Shown: positions 1 to 62,304, counted from the first letter of the stretch. The stretch is DNA of 64,000 nt from Stercorarius parasiticus (GCA_013396915.1 VWZL01003401.1:346134-410133); one strand, 5' to 3'. The notes: generated by a model not told the origin, from the letters alone. Program-made: numbers and translations.

Positions 1-116
1 TTTTTTGTAGGCCCCTTCAGATACTGGAAAGTCTCCCTGAAGCCTTCTCTTCTCCAGGCTGAAGAACGCCAACTCTCTCATCCTGTCTTCATAGGAGAGG
101 TGCTCCAGCCCTCCTA
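1..116 (-). mobile_element. CR1 LINE fragment, ORF2 3' region, cut by window edge
   Basis: The minus strand reads GAGCACCTCTCCTATGAAGA, then AGGATGAGAGAGTTGG and TTCAGCCTGGAGAAGAGAAG. This is the near-invariant C-terminal reverse-transcriptase stretch of avian CR1 (protein reading [23 protein letters not shown]). Compared with the copy at 10.85 kb there are small internal deletions. The element continues beyond position 1. Confidence 0.85.
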
Positions 117-849
117 TGGGTGGATATCCAAATGGTAAGATAGCAGTAATGCATAGGTATGTACATAGCCCTTTGCAGAAAACCATCTCTGAAACCTGTC
201 TCTAAAACCATTACCTGTTTCTCTCTTTCAGAACATTGTGCTGCTTAACCTTCCCACAGGCCGGCAAAGCTACCTCGGACTGTGACAGGGGATGAACAAA
301 CACAAGGACTGAGCATAGAAGTGCAAGTCCTTTGGTTGAAAAATCTCATCAGTGGTGGGGCGTCACATTCAAAATAATCTTGACCTTACTCCTTATAATC
401 TTATTCCTTTTAAAATGTTAAATGGCTTCAGTCATTTTCTGCTATGGTTCTTTTATCCCGCAGGGATTGCAAGGGCTGAGAAGGGTTTTAAGAATGAAGC
501 AAAGTTTCCTTTTTACAACCTTTTCAGTTTTCTCCCACCATCTCTCAATCCTGAGTATTCCTCAGGGTGCATCATGGAGACTTGAGAATACTCAATTCTT
601 TTTTATATATATATATTTCAACAGCAGATTGTACATAAAACTGATCAGCTCTAGTTCAGAGGTGATTGTCCACACTTCTGTGGTAAGAGTTACCTCCATG
701 GACCCATGCACTGTCATCTACCTTCTATGCTTTCTTCTACAGATTCTTCAGATTTTTTTCCCCTAAGTTTCAGCTATCACAGATGATGGCATGTTTTTAT
801 TAGCATGTAATATGCCTTTTTTTCTTTTTTTTCAAATTCTGCTAAGCAC
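117..849. other. Intergenic, nothing recognised
   Basis: AT-rich DNA with short open frames (352-585, 422-766) that overlap in two frames and lack any known domain. No gene is supported. Confidence 0.7.
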
Positions 850-1200
850 TCAGCCTCAGTAACATCTTGTGTCGGGCAGTACTGCAGATTAATCACGCGT
901 TGTGTGAAACTTCCCCTTCCCTGTTTGGAAAATCTCTGCCTCTTTATTTTCTTTTAACATCTTTTTGTTTCTAGAGAAAGTGCAGATTTCAGTATCCAAT
1001 TTACCATCTCTACAGTGTTTATTGTCAACATATGCTTCATGGCCTCCCATTTCACTTTTCTCTGAATGAAAAATTCCTAATATTTCAGTCTCTCCTAACA
1101 GGCATCTGACTGACTTGTTTTCATATTCTGCTCCATCTTTTCAACATAGAATCAATGCAGTTCAATGCCAAATTTCAGAGAAGGCTTAATATCTTCACTG
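850..1200 (-). mobile_element. Old CR1/L3-like LINE remnant (3' part, antisense)
   Basis: The plus strand carries GCGTTGTGTGAA near 898, and then TTCCTAATATTTCAGTCTCT followed by CCTAACAGG near 1074-1103. Later comes TCAATGCAGTTCAATGCC near 1150. These track, in order, the reverse complement of the 3' third of CR1/L3-type LINEs: the FFTQRTV motif region, then the LEKRR and QKRATKMI regions. Divergence is high, so limits are approximate. The call rests on my memory of the family consensus. Confidence 0.5.
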
Positions 1201-1263
1201 TCTTTCCTCTTCCTTATCAGTGCTGAGGTTTCAGGGGTTTGGGGTTTGTTTTTTTGGTGAGAT

Positions 1264-1286
1264 TTTGTTTGTTTGTTTGTTTGTTT
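1264..1286 (+). repeat. (TTTG)n simple repeat
   Basis: Five perfect TTTG units plus TTT. Ordinary microsatellite. Confidence 0.95.
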
Positions 1287-3120
1287 AATTCTAAATGTAT
1301 TTGCAGATATGTTTTTACTGGATAGTGCATAGGTTAGGTTAGGATTTCCCAGGTGCAGCAGGGTGCCAGGCTGCCACTTTGCTAATGCTGAGCCTCCCCC
1401 AGGGGCAGGGCTGGGAGGGAGCTGCTATTTTTGGGAAGCCCGTGGGACTCCCCAGGACGAGCTGCTGGCATGGGAACAGCTGGGGAGCATTCCTGGGAAC
1501 TGGTCACAGCTCCCCGGCCTCCTCCCCACAGCGCAGACCCTCCTCCGGCCATCCCCTCATGTGTGCCCTCACCCACCCCATCACTGAGGTTAGCTGTGCT
1601 AATTAATGGCTTGCAGTTCCCAGGATTGTTCAAGGACACGGTTAAATAAAGGCACAAAATTAGCAGTGGCAGAGCTGCCCTAGTAAGATATATTGAAATA
1701 TCTCAAAAGGTATTTGAGGGTCCTTTTGCACCATCTACGCTGCAACTTCATGCATTTGTATGAAGATTTCCCTGCTATTTTTGGGTCTGATCTGAAAGTT
1801 CATTGCCGAAATGGGAGATTCACACTGATTTTTGTGTTTCGAATGAGGACTGCCTTCTGCTGCCAGTCGGTTTTCGGCTTCCAGTACTGAAAGATTCGGC
1901 GGGGGGGGGTGTGCGGTGGTTCACTTTGAAGGATCCCCGAACTCCTCCATTCTGTTGGATTTTGTTTGGTTTAGACCTTGCTGGCTGTGTTTACCTGAAA
2001 TTAGAATAGGGAAATGTAGTGCCAGACTTATTATTTGTGTCTCTGCAAAAGATGCAGTAATGAAAACGGCACGGAGTTTGCAGGAGAAGATCCCGTTGTC
2101 TCAGGGGACCTGTGCCTCTGAGACAATTACTGGGACAAGTGGCTGCTGTAGAGGTGAAACCACCATCAGGGATGAAAGCTCTGCAAGCTGCACGTCTTCC
2201 AGCATGGAAAGCAGAACTTCTACTTTTGTTGGCAGCTTCAAGGAACGAGATGAAGGAGATGCACAAGAGGTGGCAGCAGTCTGTAGGGACAGCTTGCCCT
2301 GGTGAAATAATGAAGGAAAGAAGAAAAACAACAGAAGCTAAACCACAGCGAGTTCCAGCTAGAGGAGCTAATTAAACAGAGCAGGGTGACGTTCAGAGCA
2401 GCGGTATGTCTTGGGTGTCGGGTGGTGCTGGCTGTTTGTTAGCCAGGGACATCCAATTCTCGCAGAAGCACCTGGAGAGAAGGTTTGTCAGAGCCATGAC
2501 AAATGTTCAAGAAGTGCTTCCTTAAAAGACGACAGCTGGAGTTAGCAGCAGATGGTGAAAGCACAGTGAAAGTAGGGATTAAAACCAGAGGGCAGAACGG
2601 GAACTGTAATGCTGGTACCAAACATTCCCGATGGGTGAGATTCAGGCGTCCATGGAAAATGAGCATGCTGTCTCAAGTCCCCGTTGCATCCCAGAAATAA
2701 GATTTGAGTGAAGCATTGTCCTTTGGAGGCCCATGTATGTGGGAACCATACGTCACCCAAGGAGAACAGCTAGTCTTTGGAAATTGGCTCAAGGGATTTC
2801 TGAATTTACAAGTGATCTGGAGCAAAGCAGAGAGAAAATTAAGCAAAGCCCCAAAGGAAAGGTCTCTCTGCATGTGTGTGAGCCTGCAGCTTGTTTGTTT
2901 TTGCCATAAGCTTTGTAGTGATTCCTGCACGCTGAAGCTCTAGGTTATTCAAGGAGCAGACAAGGTTGAAACCGCAAGAAGGTCGAAGGATGAAAAATGA
3001 GGAGGCATAATCTGATTAGGAGATGAGAGCACCTTGTGGAGCTCAAAGCAGGTAAAGAAAACAAGATATTCTTGTAATGTGTAATACAGCGCAGAGAGAT
3101 GGGATGGGAGAATGAGGATG

Positions 3121-3135
3121 CTGCTGCTGCTGCTG
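3121..3135 (+). repeat. (CTG)5 microsatellite
   Basis: Five perfect CTG units in intergenic sequence; no coding frame is supported around it. Confidence 0.9.
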
Positions 3136-4095
3136 TAAGATATGGGCTCAGAGTCAACAGGAGGATTTATGTCAGACAGACTCTAGGCATTTAAGTCTGA
3201 AGCTGTGGTTCAGAAAACCATGTCAATTCATTGCTTCCCTCCAGAAATCTCTCTCATGCAGGCTAGAAAGCTCCCTCAGTAGCTAGAGGTCTCCGTTGCA
3301 CCCAAGCCCTGACCTGAGTGGGACTTCTCCTTTGCACTGAATGACAGGCCTTGGTGATTCAATGGCAGGGTCAGGCTCCCGTGGGCCTTTTCTCCTGCTG
3401 GCCTCATGCTTTACAGCACAGCAGGACAGCTCAAACAACCACGCCGGCCGTAGGATTTTGGTAAGTCCTGGAGAGGCTGTGGCTCCCCAGCTGCCTTGCC
3501 TTGGCTGCCATTGCCAGTTCGAGGAGTCTTCTTGCTCACTGCATCTCCCTTCAGTTATCTATAGGTCTGTGTGGGACTTGGGTTGGCAAACCAAGGAGAT
3601 CAGCTCCATGTTTTGATTGTAAAGAGCAAAACTCCTGGGAAGCTGGCTTCCAGACTAAACTGGCATTTTCAACAAAATTTGTCCTGGAGATAAGGATGAC
3701 ATGCTCTCCCAAAGGGCTTGCAATCTTCTAGGGCTTGAATGTAAGAGTGATTAGCTTCCCTAGACATCTGTTGTCATTCTGAATAGTGGAGAAAACCCAC
3801 AAATGAGATGAGTATGCTAATAAACTTGGGAAAAAAAAGCTTTGAGTGCAGGAGATGTTTATACTTAAAGAAAGAGAAAGGCTGCCCCTGTAATTTGATA
3901 GCATTCAGGCCTTCTGCAGACATAGGCAGGTGGTCTTAGAGACTTCACGCTCCAAAAATATTTCCCGAGCAAGCCTGTCTTCCTCTGCAGCCAAGACCCA
4001 CGTCAAGCGTCGGCATTGCTCTGGCACGCGTACAGACAGCACAGCCTTTCCGCGAGCCGGTGCATTAGTCTGGACGATGACAGAGGTATTAAATA

Positions 4096-4113
4096 CAGCA
4101 GCAGCAGCAGCAG
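4096..4113 (+). repeat. (CAG)6 microsatellite
   Basis: Six perfect CAG units in a GC-richer intergenic patch. Confidence 0.9.
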
Positions 4114-7100
4114 CTGTCCTTCCGGCCTTGGCAGATGGGGCCACGGTGCCGGCAGCCCTCCTCCAAGAAGTCCTCCTTGGTTCTGCGTTGCAGAGGCAGG
4201 CACGAGCCCCCCAGCGCATCCACCTCATGCGGTGTTTTCGCCTGTTGAGAGGTTTGCTGGTGTGGTGTCACCGGGCTGCCTGATGCAGGGGGGACATGCG
4301 TGGTGCTGGCATGGGGCTGCACCCCACCCTGCACCTGTAGGACCCTCTGAATTTTACCACGGCAGCCAGGCAAAAATGATTGACGCCGGACTTCTGCCTT
4401 GAAGCTGGTGTCAGCTGGAAGAATATCATATCTGGGCACAAAATACAGCAAGAAAAGACATGTTTTTTTTTTCCAGAATGATTTATCAGCAGCTGTTTGA
4501 GTCTGAGCAGATGTCTACAACACTGGAAGCTGTCTTGACAAAGCGGGATTTATTTGTTTAAAGAGGTACAAAACTTTTCATAATGGGCCACGTTTACTAA
4601 AGACAGGCCCAAGCCAGGAGCTGTGAGGCACGACCTGCAGCTGCCTGGCTGAACAAACCCACCTACGTGTGTGCTCCTCTCCCAAAAGGCTTGCTTCCCC
4701 ACTACTCAAAGAAGTAGTTGCCTCTGGTCTGAGACAAATGTAGCATTTCAGGACCCAGAAGGAAAAAAGAAAAAAAAAGATTGACCCCCCTCTGTAGTTT
4801 AGTATTTACTGGGAAATGGGAGATCCCTGGAATTTGCCTTGCCCTAGTATTTTATATTTACATCACAAGGCACCTCAGGGTCTGAAGTCCTGCAGCACCC
4901 AGGGTACCAACACTGCCATCTACGTGGATGTCTGAATACCCCATTTTCTCCCTAGGAGAGGACCCAACGTCTGGTCCTGGAAAGGAGGAGCCTCTATTTA
5001 TCTAGTGCCTGGGAAATAAATCTCTTTTTTTTTTAAACTAAGCCTGAAAGTGTTCGTCTCAAGCGCTGGGTAGCCCCTGTTACCGTATCTGTGCTGTGGG
5101 CAGCCTGTCTCCTCCGTAGACCTCTTGGATGGGCACCGTATCTTCTCTCCAGCCCTGTCTCTGGCCCCATCTCCTTTTGCTCCTGTCTGGAGCCCATGGC
5201 TGGACTCTGAACCTGGTACATTGCTTGCCGTGTCAGGGGCTGTTGATAGGCCCCATCACCAACTCCCAGATCTGCCCACCATGGTCCGACCCTGTGGGAC
5301 TTCACCTGTTGGTGAGGACATGGTCTGTGCTGATGTCCCCCTCACTCCCAGCTCCTTCGGCTGACAGCTGAGGCTGCTGCCAGCTGCCACACTTGGTGGC
5401 CACATCACCTGGCACAGGCTGCAGCTGACAGGCAGGACAAGGGAGCTGCTGAACAGAGGACCTACAACCCTCAGGGGAGCTTGAGATGGGGTGACACCTG
5501 GGCACTGTCCCAATCTTGGAGGATTCTCCCATTGCAGGGGTTTAGATCCCTGTCAGCCGTTTGGTGGTGGTGAAAAGGGAGGCTCAGCTAGAGGCTGCCA
5601 TGCCTTTCCAGCTGGCTAGGGAGGGCCAACTCTCCTGACAAAAATCTGCCCTCCATTTCAACTCTGCTGCCCTCAGCCACTAGTGAAGGCCGTCCTGTGG
5701 CATCCTGTGCTGGAAGCAACCCGAAAAGCCTATCTGTCTCAAGGCCTGCAGAGCAGGGTGAAGTGGCTGAGTGGTTAAATGATTCAATCCATCACATCCC
5801 TCCTGAAGTCACTGGTACTTTATCCTCGGCTCCCAAAATACCAGCCAAATAGAGAACTTTCACGGTTCGGTGACTACAGCTAAGCACTAGCCCCATGGCT
5901 GGTGTAGGAGCTTGGGGCGAGCTACAGTCAGCACATCTCAAACCCAGCCCCTGACAGCTGGACATGTCTGTATTTGGCTGGTGATCACTCCCCCTGTGAC
6001 AGGTCCTGCTACAATGGGCATCTTGCCCCCCCCAGCCACTCTGGGGGACTGAAGAGGCCACAGAACCCCTCTGCAGTTAATGCTGTGGTGGGTATTCCCG
6101 CGCACCTAATTAGATAGCAAACAAGGAATCAGCACACGTTGGTGTTAAGCCCCAGTGAACAGAAAGCCACGTCCCTCCAACAGAATGTCTCTCCAGGTGA
6201 TGTCCACAGTCAGGGTGATTCTTTCTCTCACCCAAGCTGTCCCCGGTTGGCAGAACAGGCTGCCTAATTCTCACCAGAGGCAACAAGCATCGAAAATAAC
6301 AAAAGCTGTCCAAAGCCTCTAACAAAATGGTCTCAAAAAGCTTTCCAATTCATTAGCTGGAAGTGATTTTGTAACTTTGGTACCCTTCCCCCTCAATCGA
6401 CTTCCCCTGGCAAGCGCAAAGGCCCTGGAAGGCTCCACCAGGCAGGAAGGATGGGCAGCAGGCCCATGGCAGCAAACTGTTTAATGACTGGGTTGTTGTG
6501 CGAGTGACTGTCATCTGTGAGAGGAGGATGTTTTCCAGTTTGTCCTTGGCAGCCGAAGCTTTGCTGGAGGATAACCACACTGTGAGTATGGGGAATTTCA
6601 AGAACTCTTGCTTTTAGGCATTTTGAGTGGTGGGTGCTCTTGCAAAGGTCAGATTTGGATCTGGAAGCTCAAGGAGGTCTGAGCGTCTCTAATGAGGAAA
6701 AGTAATCCCTTTAATTTCAAAATACAGCTGGAGGTTTGTTTATGTACAGTCAACAACAGACGTTTCCCAAGCTCTGCAATTTAGGGGCAGTGATCATGAA
6801 TGTTTATTTCACTTTTTTTGCTGTAATGCAAAGTTTTCATAGTACCTGTGTTTACCTAGCAAAACAGAAGATGAAAGGTGAAGTGTACAAGAGCTGAAGC
6901 TTGGGTCCCAACGAATGGCCTTAGGTCTACAGCTTTATACCAGTTCTATATTTATGATGAAAACACATTTCTCATAATAAGAAGCTTTAAACTGAAAAGC
7001 AATTTCAGCAGCAGAATGTTAATTATTAACACTAAATATATGAAATTGGAAGTGCTTAACAGCTTGGCTAAGCTATTGAAATAGCTACCTGCACATACCT

Positions 7101-9527
7101 ACATTCCAAAGCTTGTTCTACTACAGCAGAGCTTCCTCTGCCATACACCGCTACCAGAAAACATATTCTCTTGAGAAATTACACTGTTTCATTCGAAATA
7201 ATCAGCAGACACCAAGTGTTGCTTATCTGCTCCTATCACAGCTCCAAAGGATTCTGAATAGTGAAATGGCCCAAACTCCTCCTTCATTTTTTTTCCCCCA
7301 GGAAGGAAACAGTCCACGTTACAGGGCTTCGTCACTTGCTGTCAAAATGACATGCTGTTGTTGCACACCAGGAAACAGCCTAAAAGCATAAAGCAGCACA
7401 GAAAGCAGTTTTTCACCAGCTAAGCATTCTCATCCAAACTTCTAAAAAATTGCTTTAACTACTGTATAACTAATAAATAAAGTCCTCTGTTACTTAGTAC
7501 GCTCACAGTTGTACGATGACTGCTAGGTGGCAAAGCAAACATTAATTTTTTCGCTGTTGCTCTTGTCTTCTGACACTTTCAGACTCCCACAGGTGAGGAG
7601 AATATATTCGATGACACCACTGAAACGCAATATATCTTAATGTTCATCTGTTCTTCTACTGAGGAGACGTCACAGGTTAAGTACAGCTCTTTGCACGGAA
7701 AGAAGAGCAGCATGAAAATGATGGTGCTAAGAACTAAATGGAATTACCTCCTATGAGTCCAGGTGCCCCTGCTAAATTATTGCATGCAGCTCAACCTACA
7801 GCTCGTCTGTAGCTTCACTGTGTGCAATCTTACCTTTCCAATACAATCTTGTTACCTAAAACTAGGAAATTCTGCCTCTCCCCTCCTTCTCTGGAGGGAT
7901 GCTGCAAAAACAGGATGCTTTTCTTGGAACCTGTACAGTGAATGTCCATCCAGCCTGCTGAAGCACTGAAAGGGTCCAATCAATATGAATACTACAAAAT
8001 GGAGCCCTTTCTATTGCTTTTCTTCTGATTATTTCCCCTATATTCTGACAGTGATGCTAAGATGAAAATTATAGATAATATTTGGGCCTGATATTGGCCT
8101 GTTTAGGTTATAGACAAATGTCTAATTTAGTGTTTCAGTTAGCACTATCAGATACCTACCTAGTACTGATGTTAATTACAACGGGATGCACGCCCCTGCT
8201 TTAAGGGGTTCAAGAATAATGTCTCCTTCCATTTTGCCCACAGAAGGCCTGAGAGACATTGAAAGCAGTGCACATGCACAAACTGTAGTTTTGTGAGCAG
8301 CACGTGGCAGGCTAGAAATGTCACATTTGCAGAGACATCACCCATCCATTGACTCCAGCTCTCGTGCTGCATCTGCCGTGGCGGCTGGAAACCCTTAGTG
8401 AAAATCACCACGAATTGACTCTTGCCATTCAGACTTCCAGCATTAAACTTACCCCGCTATGGGTAAGGGCACAAGCACCACGTTTGTTCCTTGCCTGTTA
8501 CTCCTGCTAGCAAGGCAGAGGGACGCCTACAGAACAGGTTCTCACTGACACATTATTGCTCAGCTTTGGTTTTCTGTGTTGAATTTTCAGTTAATTTTCC
8601 TACGGAAAATTAGGAGAAATAGCCAAATCAGAGTCCTTCTCCTAGTCCATATTTTCAGTTAATTTCTGCAGATGCCAGCAGCTAGTCCAGCTTCTACTGA
8701 TGGAGTCCATCACTGTGATTTCTCTGCCATGAGTAAACTCAAGACACCAGCCTATTCAGAAATGGCTATTCAGGAATAATATCTTGAGGACACACCTGGG
8801 TTATCTTCAGAGACGTGAGAATTGGAACGCTACTCCACCTCCCCTCCCTGCCAGGGCGAGGAGAAAAAAAAGCCAGAGGGATGCTTTTTCTTTTCCTGGC
8901 ACGCAGTAATAGTAAGGCAGAAGTAATTAAAAGAACATACGGAGAAATGAACAAAGTTGCCAAACCTGGCTCTTCAAACAGCATGGCCTGTCCAAATCCT
9001 GAGAGGTCTGCACAGAGACGCAACTGCACAAAAGCTGTCTACTAAAGATTTGCAAAGTAGAAGAGCTTGGCAGAAATTTGGGTGGTTGTTTATTAGCTTG
9101 GCTTCCAAGTCCCTCCCTCGGCCCTCCTCCCTAAATCCTGCTCTGCTGGGAAAACCCTTTCACAGGAGAGGCCATCAGGAAGAGTCTATAAGCAGATCTT
9201 TAGGCAATCCTGAGGGGCTGCCTCAGGCTAAAAATAAATAAATGACCTGACGACATAGACGTTTCAGAGCTGTTGCACGCCCTATCGAAGTCAAAGCGCT
9301 GCTGCTCAAGTTTCTGCCTTCCTACAGACAGATGGCAAAGCAGAGTCAGGTCAAGCAAATCCTGGTGAAACAGGAGAATTCCTGGGTGCCAGGAACAGGT
9401 GTCTCCAAACTCTGCCTCGAGCAGCCTTTATTCTTACATATCCCCAGACCAGCTGCCTTTCTTCCACCCTCAGACCTTGGTGGTTGTATCACTGGGGAGG
9501 GTGCAGCACCTATCTAACGTCAGCATC

Positions 9528-9543
9528 TTTTTTTTTTTTTTTN
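9528..9543 (+). repeat. Poly-T run ending in an unresolved base
   Basis: Fifteen T followed by N at 9543. This is probably an assembly or base-calling limit in a homopolymer; the true length is unknown. Confidence 0.9.
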
Positions 9544-10845
9544 AGCTACTAAAAGGTAAATTAACTCAGATGCAAGGGAATTCAAGTATCTCCTTTTGTG
9601 AAGAATATGAAGACTCTCAGGTTTTAAAAATACTTCTGACCTTTTTCACATAAATCAACACTGATGCAAATGTATTCTCATGGGAGCAAAGACAACTAAG
9701 ATATCTTTACGCTAGTTGTGAAGAGCATCAGAAGGAGCAGTATGTAAAAAGTTCATTTATTTCCACTTAAAAACAGATTTGGGTTCATGTAGCATAAGAC
9801 TCTTACAGGACTTTAAAGATTTTTCTGGCTTTGATCTTGGCACAAAACATTGATATTTATTTTTCTAAGAAACATGATTTTGAAAAAGCAGATCGTTATG
9901 AGGAGGTTACCTTGCCCACCTAGTGAATTTTGCCTCACGCATTGGAAATCAAAGGCACAAAATAAAAAGCCTCTCCATGAAACAGCATTTGCCCTGTAGA
10001 GAAAAGAAGTTAACCTTAAAACCAGTTTTCATTATTCAGTAGGAATGGTTTGGCTCCAAGTCTATTTAATCCAAACCCTGAAGGTTTAAATCCCACTGTA
10101 TTACAAGAGCATTGCTCGCTTGGAGTTAATTAGGGATTCCAGTTGGAGGCGTGACCCTTTCTGCACCAAAAGGAGCAACTCAGCTAATAGGACAACCCTG
10201 CAACATCACTTTTTTGGCACCTGAATCCTGTACTTGGCACACCTGATTAAAATCAATTAAAATGTCGATACTAAGACCCTATTACAGAAACACAATGCCT
10301 TCCCCAGAGACACCAGTGTTCTACGAGGGATACTCTCGAACACTTATTTTGTGAGTGGTGTCTGCAGCAAGCCAGCCCCACCTTCAATACTATTGATTGC
10401 CACTCAGAGAGGAATGCTTGTTTCCAAACTCCCACATTATGGGTCATCTGCCCTGATACTGACCATTCAGGGAACTCAGCTTCAGCAGAAGCTTCAGGAG
10501 GAAAATGAACAATTTTTAACCTGTGCCAGAGGTTTTGTGTTTGAGCAGCTGGAGAACAAGGAAGAGCATTTTTAGGGACAAAGACTTAAAGAGATGATTG
10601 AGGTGGCTGTGCCTAAACCTTTGCAATTCAATGCACCAACACAATTCAGCTCTATTTCAGGAACACCTGAGGACTGTTTCCACACACCTTATCCTGCAAA
10701 GCTCTCCTCTCAGAGGTGAAGCTCTGCCCTCTTGATGATACTGTAACATTCAGTAACAGGCCAGATGCAGCAACTGGGAGATGTTACAAATGGAGATGGC
10801 ACTGCTTTATGTGCCGTGTTTCTGCCGTGCAGGGAAGCTGTTGAA

Positions 10846-11308
10846 AAGAAGGACACAGACCTGCTGGAACGGGTCCAGCGGAGGGCCATGAAGATGATCA
10901 GAGGGCTGGAGCACCTCTCCTATGAAGACAGGCTGAGAGAGTTGGCTGAAAAAAGGCTGGGGTTGTTCAGCCTGGAGAAGAGAAGGCTCTGCGGAGACCT
11001 TATAGTGGCCTTCCAGTACCTAAAGGGGGCCTACAGGAGAGATGGGGAGGGACTCTATCAGGGAGTGCAGCGATTGGATGAGGGGTAATAGTTTTAAACT
11101 GAAAGAGGGGAGATTTAACTTAGATGTCAGGGAGAAATTCTTTACTGTGAGGGTGGTGAGACTCTGGAACAGGTTGCCCAGGGAAGCTGTGGATACCCCT
11201 TCCGTGGAAGTGTTCAAGACCAGGCTGGATGGGGCTTTGAGCAACCTGAGCTGGAACTAGATGACCTTTAAGGTCCCTTCCAACCCAAACCATTCTATGA
11301 TTCTGTGA
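10846..11308 (+). mobile_element. CR1 LINE, 5'-truncated copy with intact 3' end
   Basis: The fragment starts inside ORF2, reading [20 protein letters not shown], then [20 protein letters not shown] and [16 protein letters not shown] frameshift at about 11.05-11.09 kb moves the continuation ([20 protein letters not shown], then VVRLWNRLPREAVDTPSVEV) into another frame. It ends with TTCCAACCCAAACCATTCTA and TGATTCTGTGA, the octamer-type tail of avian CR1. The copy is 5'-truncated, frameshifted and dead, as is usual for CR1. Confidence 0.93.
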
Positions 11309-12794
11309 AAATTCCCAGATGATCATGGAAAGCAGTTCACATACCTCTGGGAAAAGAGGGGCATGTGCTGAACCTGAACTCTCTTTTCACAGCTGGGAGG
11401 GAAAAAAAAACCCCAAACCCTCCCTCAACTCCCTATTCTGATTGTTTAATTCAATGCCGTGATCAGAATGCATCAGTCCATAAAGCATCTGGCAAAACTG
11501 AAATGCCCATGGATGACAAATAAACCCCAGATCACATAGAGGTTTTAGGTGTGGTAATTTATAGGAAAGCAGAAATCTCCCCCCCCCGCCTCCCATCAAA
11601 TTACACATAATAAGGGCCTGGGAGGGATGATCCTTCCTGGATTGCAGAGGGAATCAGCAGAAGCCCCAGAGCATGAGGGAAACATAGACTGAATCTGGTG
11701 CAAATTTATCTTTAATTTTGCTGCTGTTTACAACAGCCTATTCCTCTTTTAAATACCACTCCCTCCTCTTCCTAGGCTGAGACACCGTTTGCTTCGAGAG
11801 GAAACTTCTGAGTCTAGAGTTAAAATACAGGCCTTAGGGTCTAAGTATGAATATAATGACAAGCACGATTCTGGAAGAATTTGTCAGTTTATCCAAAACT
11901 GAGAAGCAGCAGTGTTTTCTGGAGGGGCAACAAGACTAATAATAATTGGTAGAATATACTTTTTTGCTCTGCAAAATCAAACCCTAATTGCTGCAGTGCG
12001 TCAGAGTCTGGAGAGCTAGTAGGCAAATACTCACATCTACTTTATAGCTCTACAGCCTAGATAGGAAAAAGACGAAATGGCAGTTCAAATACCGTGTCTG
12101 TGTCAAATCATTAGCGAGTCTGACTACGAGCTCTTGTTGTAGTGCAGCCAGATCTAGGTTATATACTTACGTTCAGATTTTGGCTTGTTAGAGAACATTC
12201 TGTCAAAGGCACCAGGAAAAACGGAACTTGAACAATCTGGACAAAGCTGTGGTTTTGTGTTGTTTTGTTTTGTTTTTTAAAACCAGTGTCTGGTCTACTC
12301 TTCAGAAATAGTTACAGAGCTAAGAGCAGACAGGTTTTTGAAACGTATTTGTAGATCTTGACTGAGATTACAATGAGAATCTAAGAATTCTTCAAGTTTT
12401 CCGACCTCCAATTTTCTCTTCTGTGTAGAAATAAGTGACAGAAGAGAAAACTGGTCATATTTTGAAGTCTCTTTGGAAAGAAAGAACAATTTAGCAACAT
12501 CATTATTATAGACTGTAACACACTAATGAACAGCATGTAATATGAGATTTTTAATATATTTAATTATCCAGATTACTGTCTCATCGGTATTTCATGGTTA
12601 TCACTGAACACCTTCAATTTACATTCTTAAATAAGTTACTGTGTAAATAAAGTATGCTCAGAGTTCTCATATGTGGACAGTACTTACATTTAATTACAGA
12701 TGATCTGGATATGTTTATAGGTGCAAAATACATTAAAATCGTTTACAGGAAATAAGCTCAACTAGCACTAACGCTGGAACCTAAATGCTCACAA
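11309..12794. other. Intergenic between a CR1 copy and the PREP 3' end
   Basis: Apart from a run of C at about 11579-11587 and a TTTTG repeat at 12253-12278, nothing is recognised. Confidence 0.7.
12253..12278 (+). repeat. (TTTTG)n-like simple repeat
   Basis: Imperfect TTTTG units in the intergenic region just downstream of PREP. Confidence 0.9.
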
Positions 12795-13048
12795 CAGCAC
12801 TGACAGTAGCTCAGCTATTTATTTGAACACGCATTTCAAAATGTACTTTGGAACGCAGTAGAAAAGAAATTCAAAGAAAACACCAAAAAGAGGGAAGCAC
12901 AGAAGATCAAAACTCCATAGCACGTTGGATCAATAAAATATTAAACTGCAGTTCTTAAATGTAAGTACTACACCAAGTAGTAGTCTGGTTGGTTTTTAAT
13001 GGTGTTAAAGCCCTTGTTTTCTAAAGGAGACAGTAATAAGCGTTTTGC
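12795..13048 (-). other. PREP: PREP 3' untranslated region (probable extent)
   Basis: Sequence between the TAG stop and the first downstream poly(A) signal on the PREP strand. It has no conserved coding potential and is AT-rich. The end point is inferred from the AATAAA at 12823..12818 and allows about 20 nt to cleavage. Longer 3' UTR forms reaching further left cannot be excluded, since ATTAAA variants also occur near 12.55 kb on this strand. Confidence 0.45.
12818..12823 (-). promoter_or_regulatory. Candidate poly(A) signal AATAAA of PREP
   Basis: This is the first canonical AATAAA on the minus strand after the PREP stop, 225 nt downstream. A GT-rich stretch (minus-strand read of 12800..12788, GTGCTGTTGTGAG) follows at a suitable distance for a downstream element. 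No transcript evidence is available from sequence alone. Confidence 0.45.

Positions 13049-62304
<49,256 letters not shown>

Larger units (their letters stand above)
1201..10845. other. Intergenic, downstream of PREP; no gene supported
   Basis: Roughly 1.3-6.6 kb is GC-richer than the PREP introns and therefore full of medium open frames on both strands (for example 129 codons at 1916-2305 and 120 codons at 4089-4451). None has a family motif, splice structure or start context I can support. There are simple repeats at 1264, 3121, 4096 and 9528. A small perfect hairpin lies at 8592-8612. The rest is plain unique-looking sequence. Confidence 0.65.

Noticed and set aside
1916..2305. 129-codon plus-strand frame in the intergenic region
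   Set aside because: Ser/Thr-rich low-complexity reading overlapped by three other frames; no recognisable product.
4096..4113. CAG repeat as part of a polyglutamine or poly-cysteine coding tract
   Set aside because: No supported gene surrounds it; it is a plain microsatellite.
10765..11088. 107-codon frame as a host gene
   Set aside because: It is the C-terminal reverse-transcriptase part of a CR1 LINE preceded by unrelated sequence.
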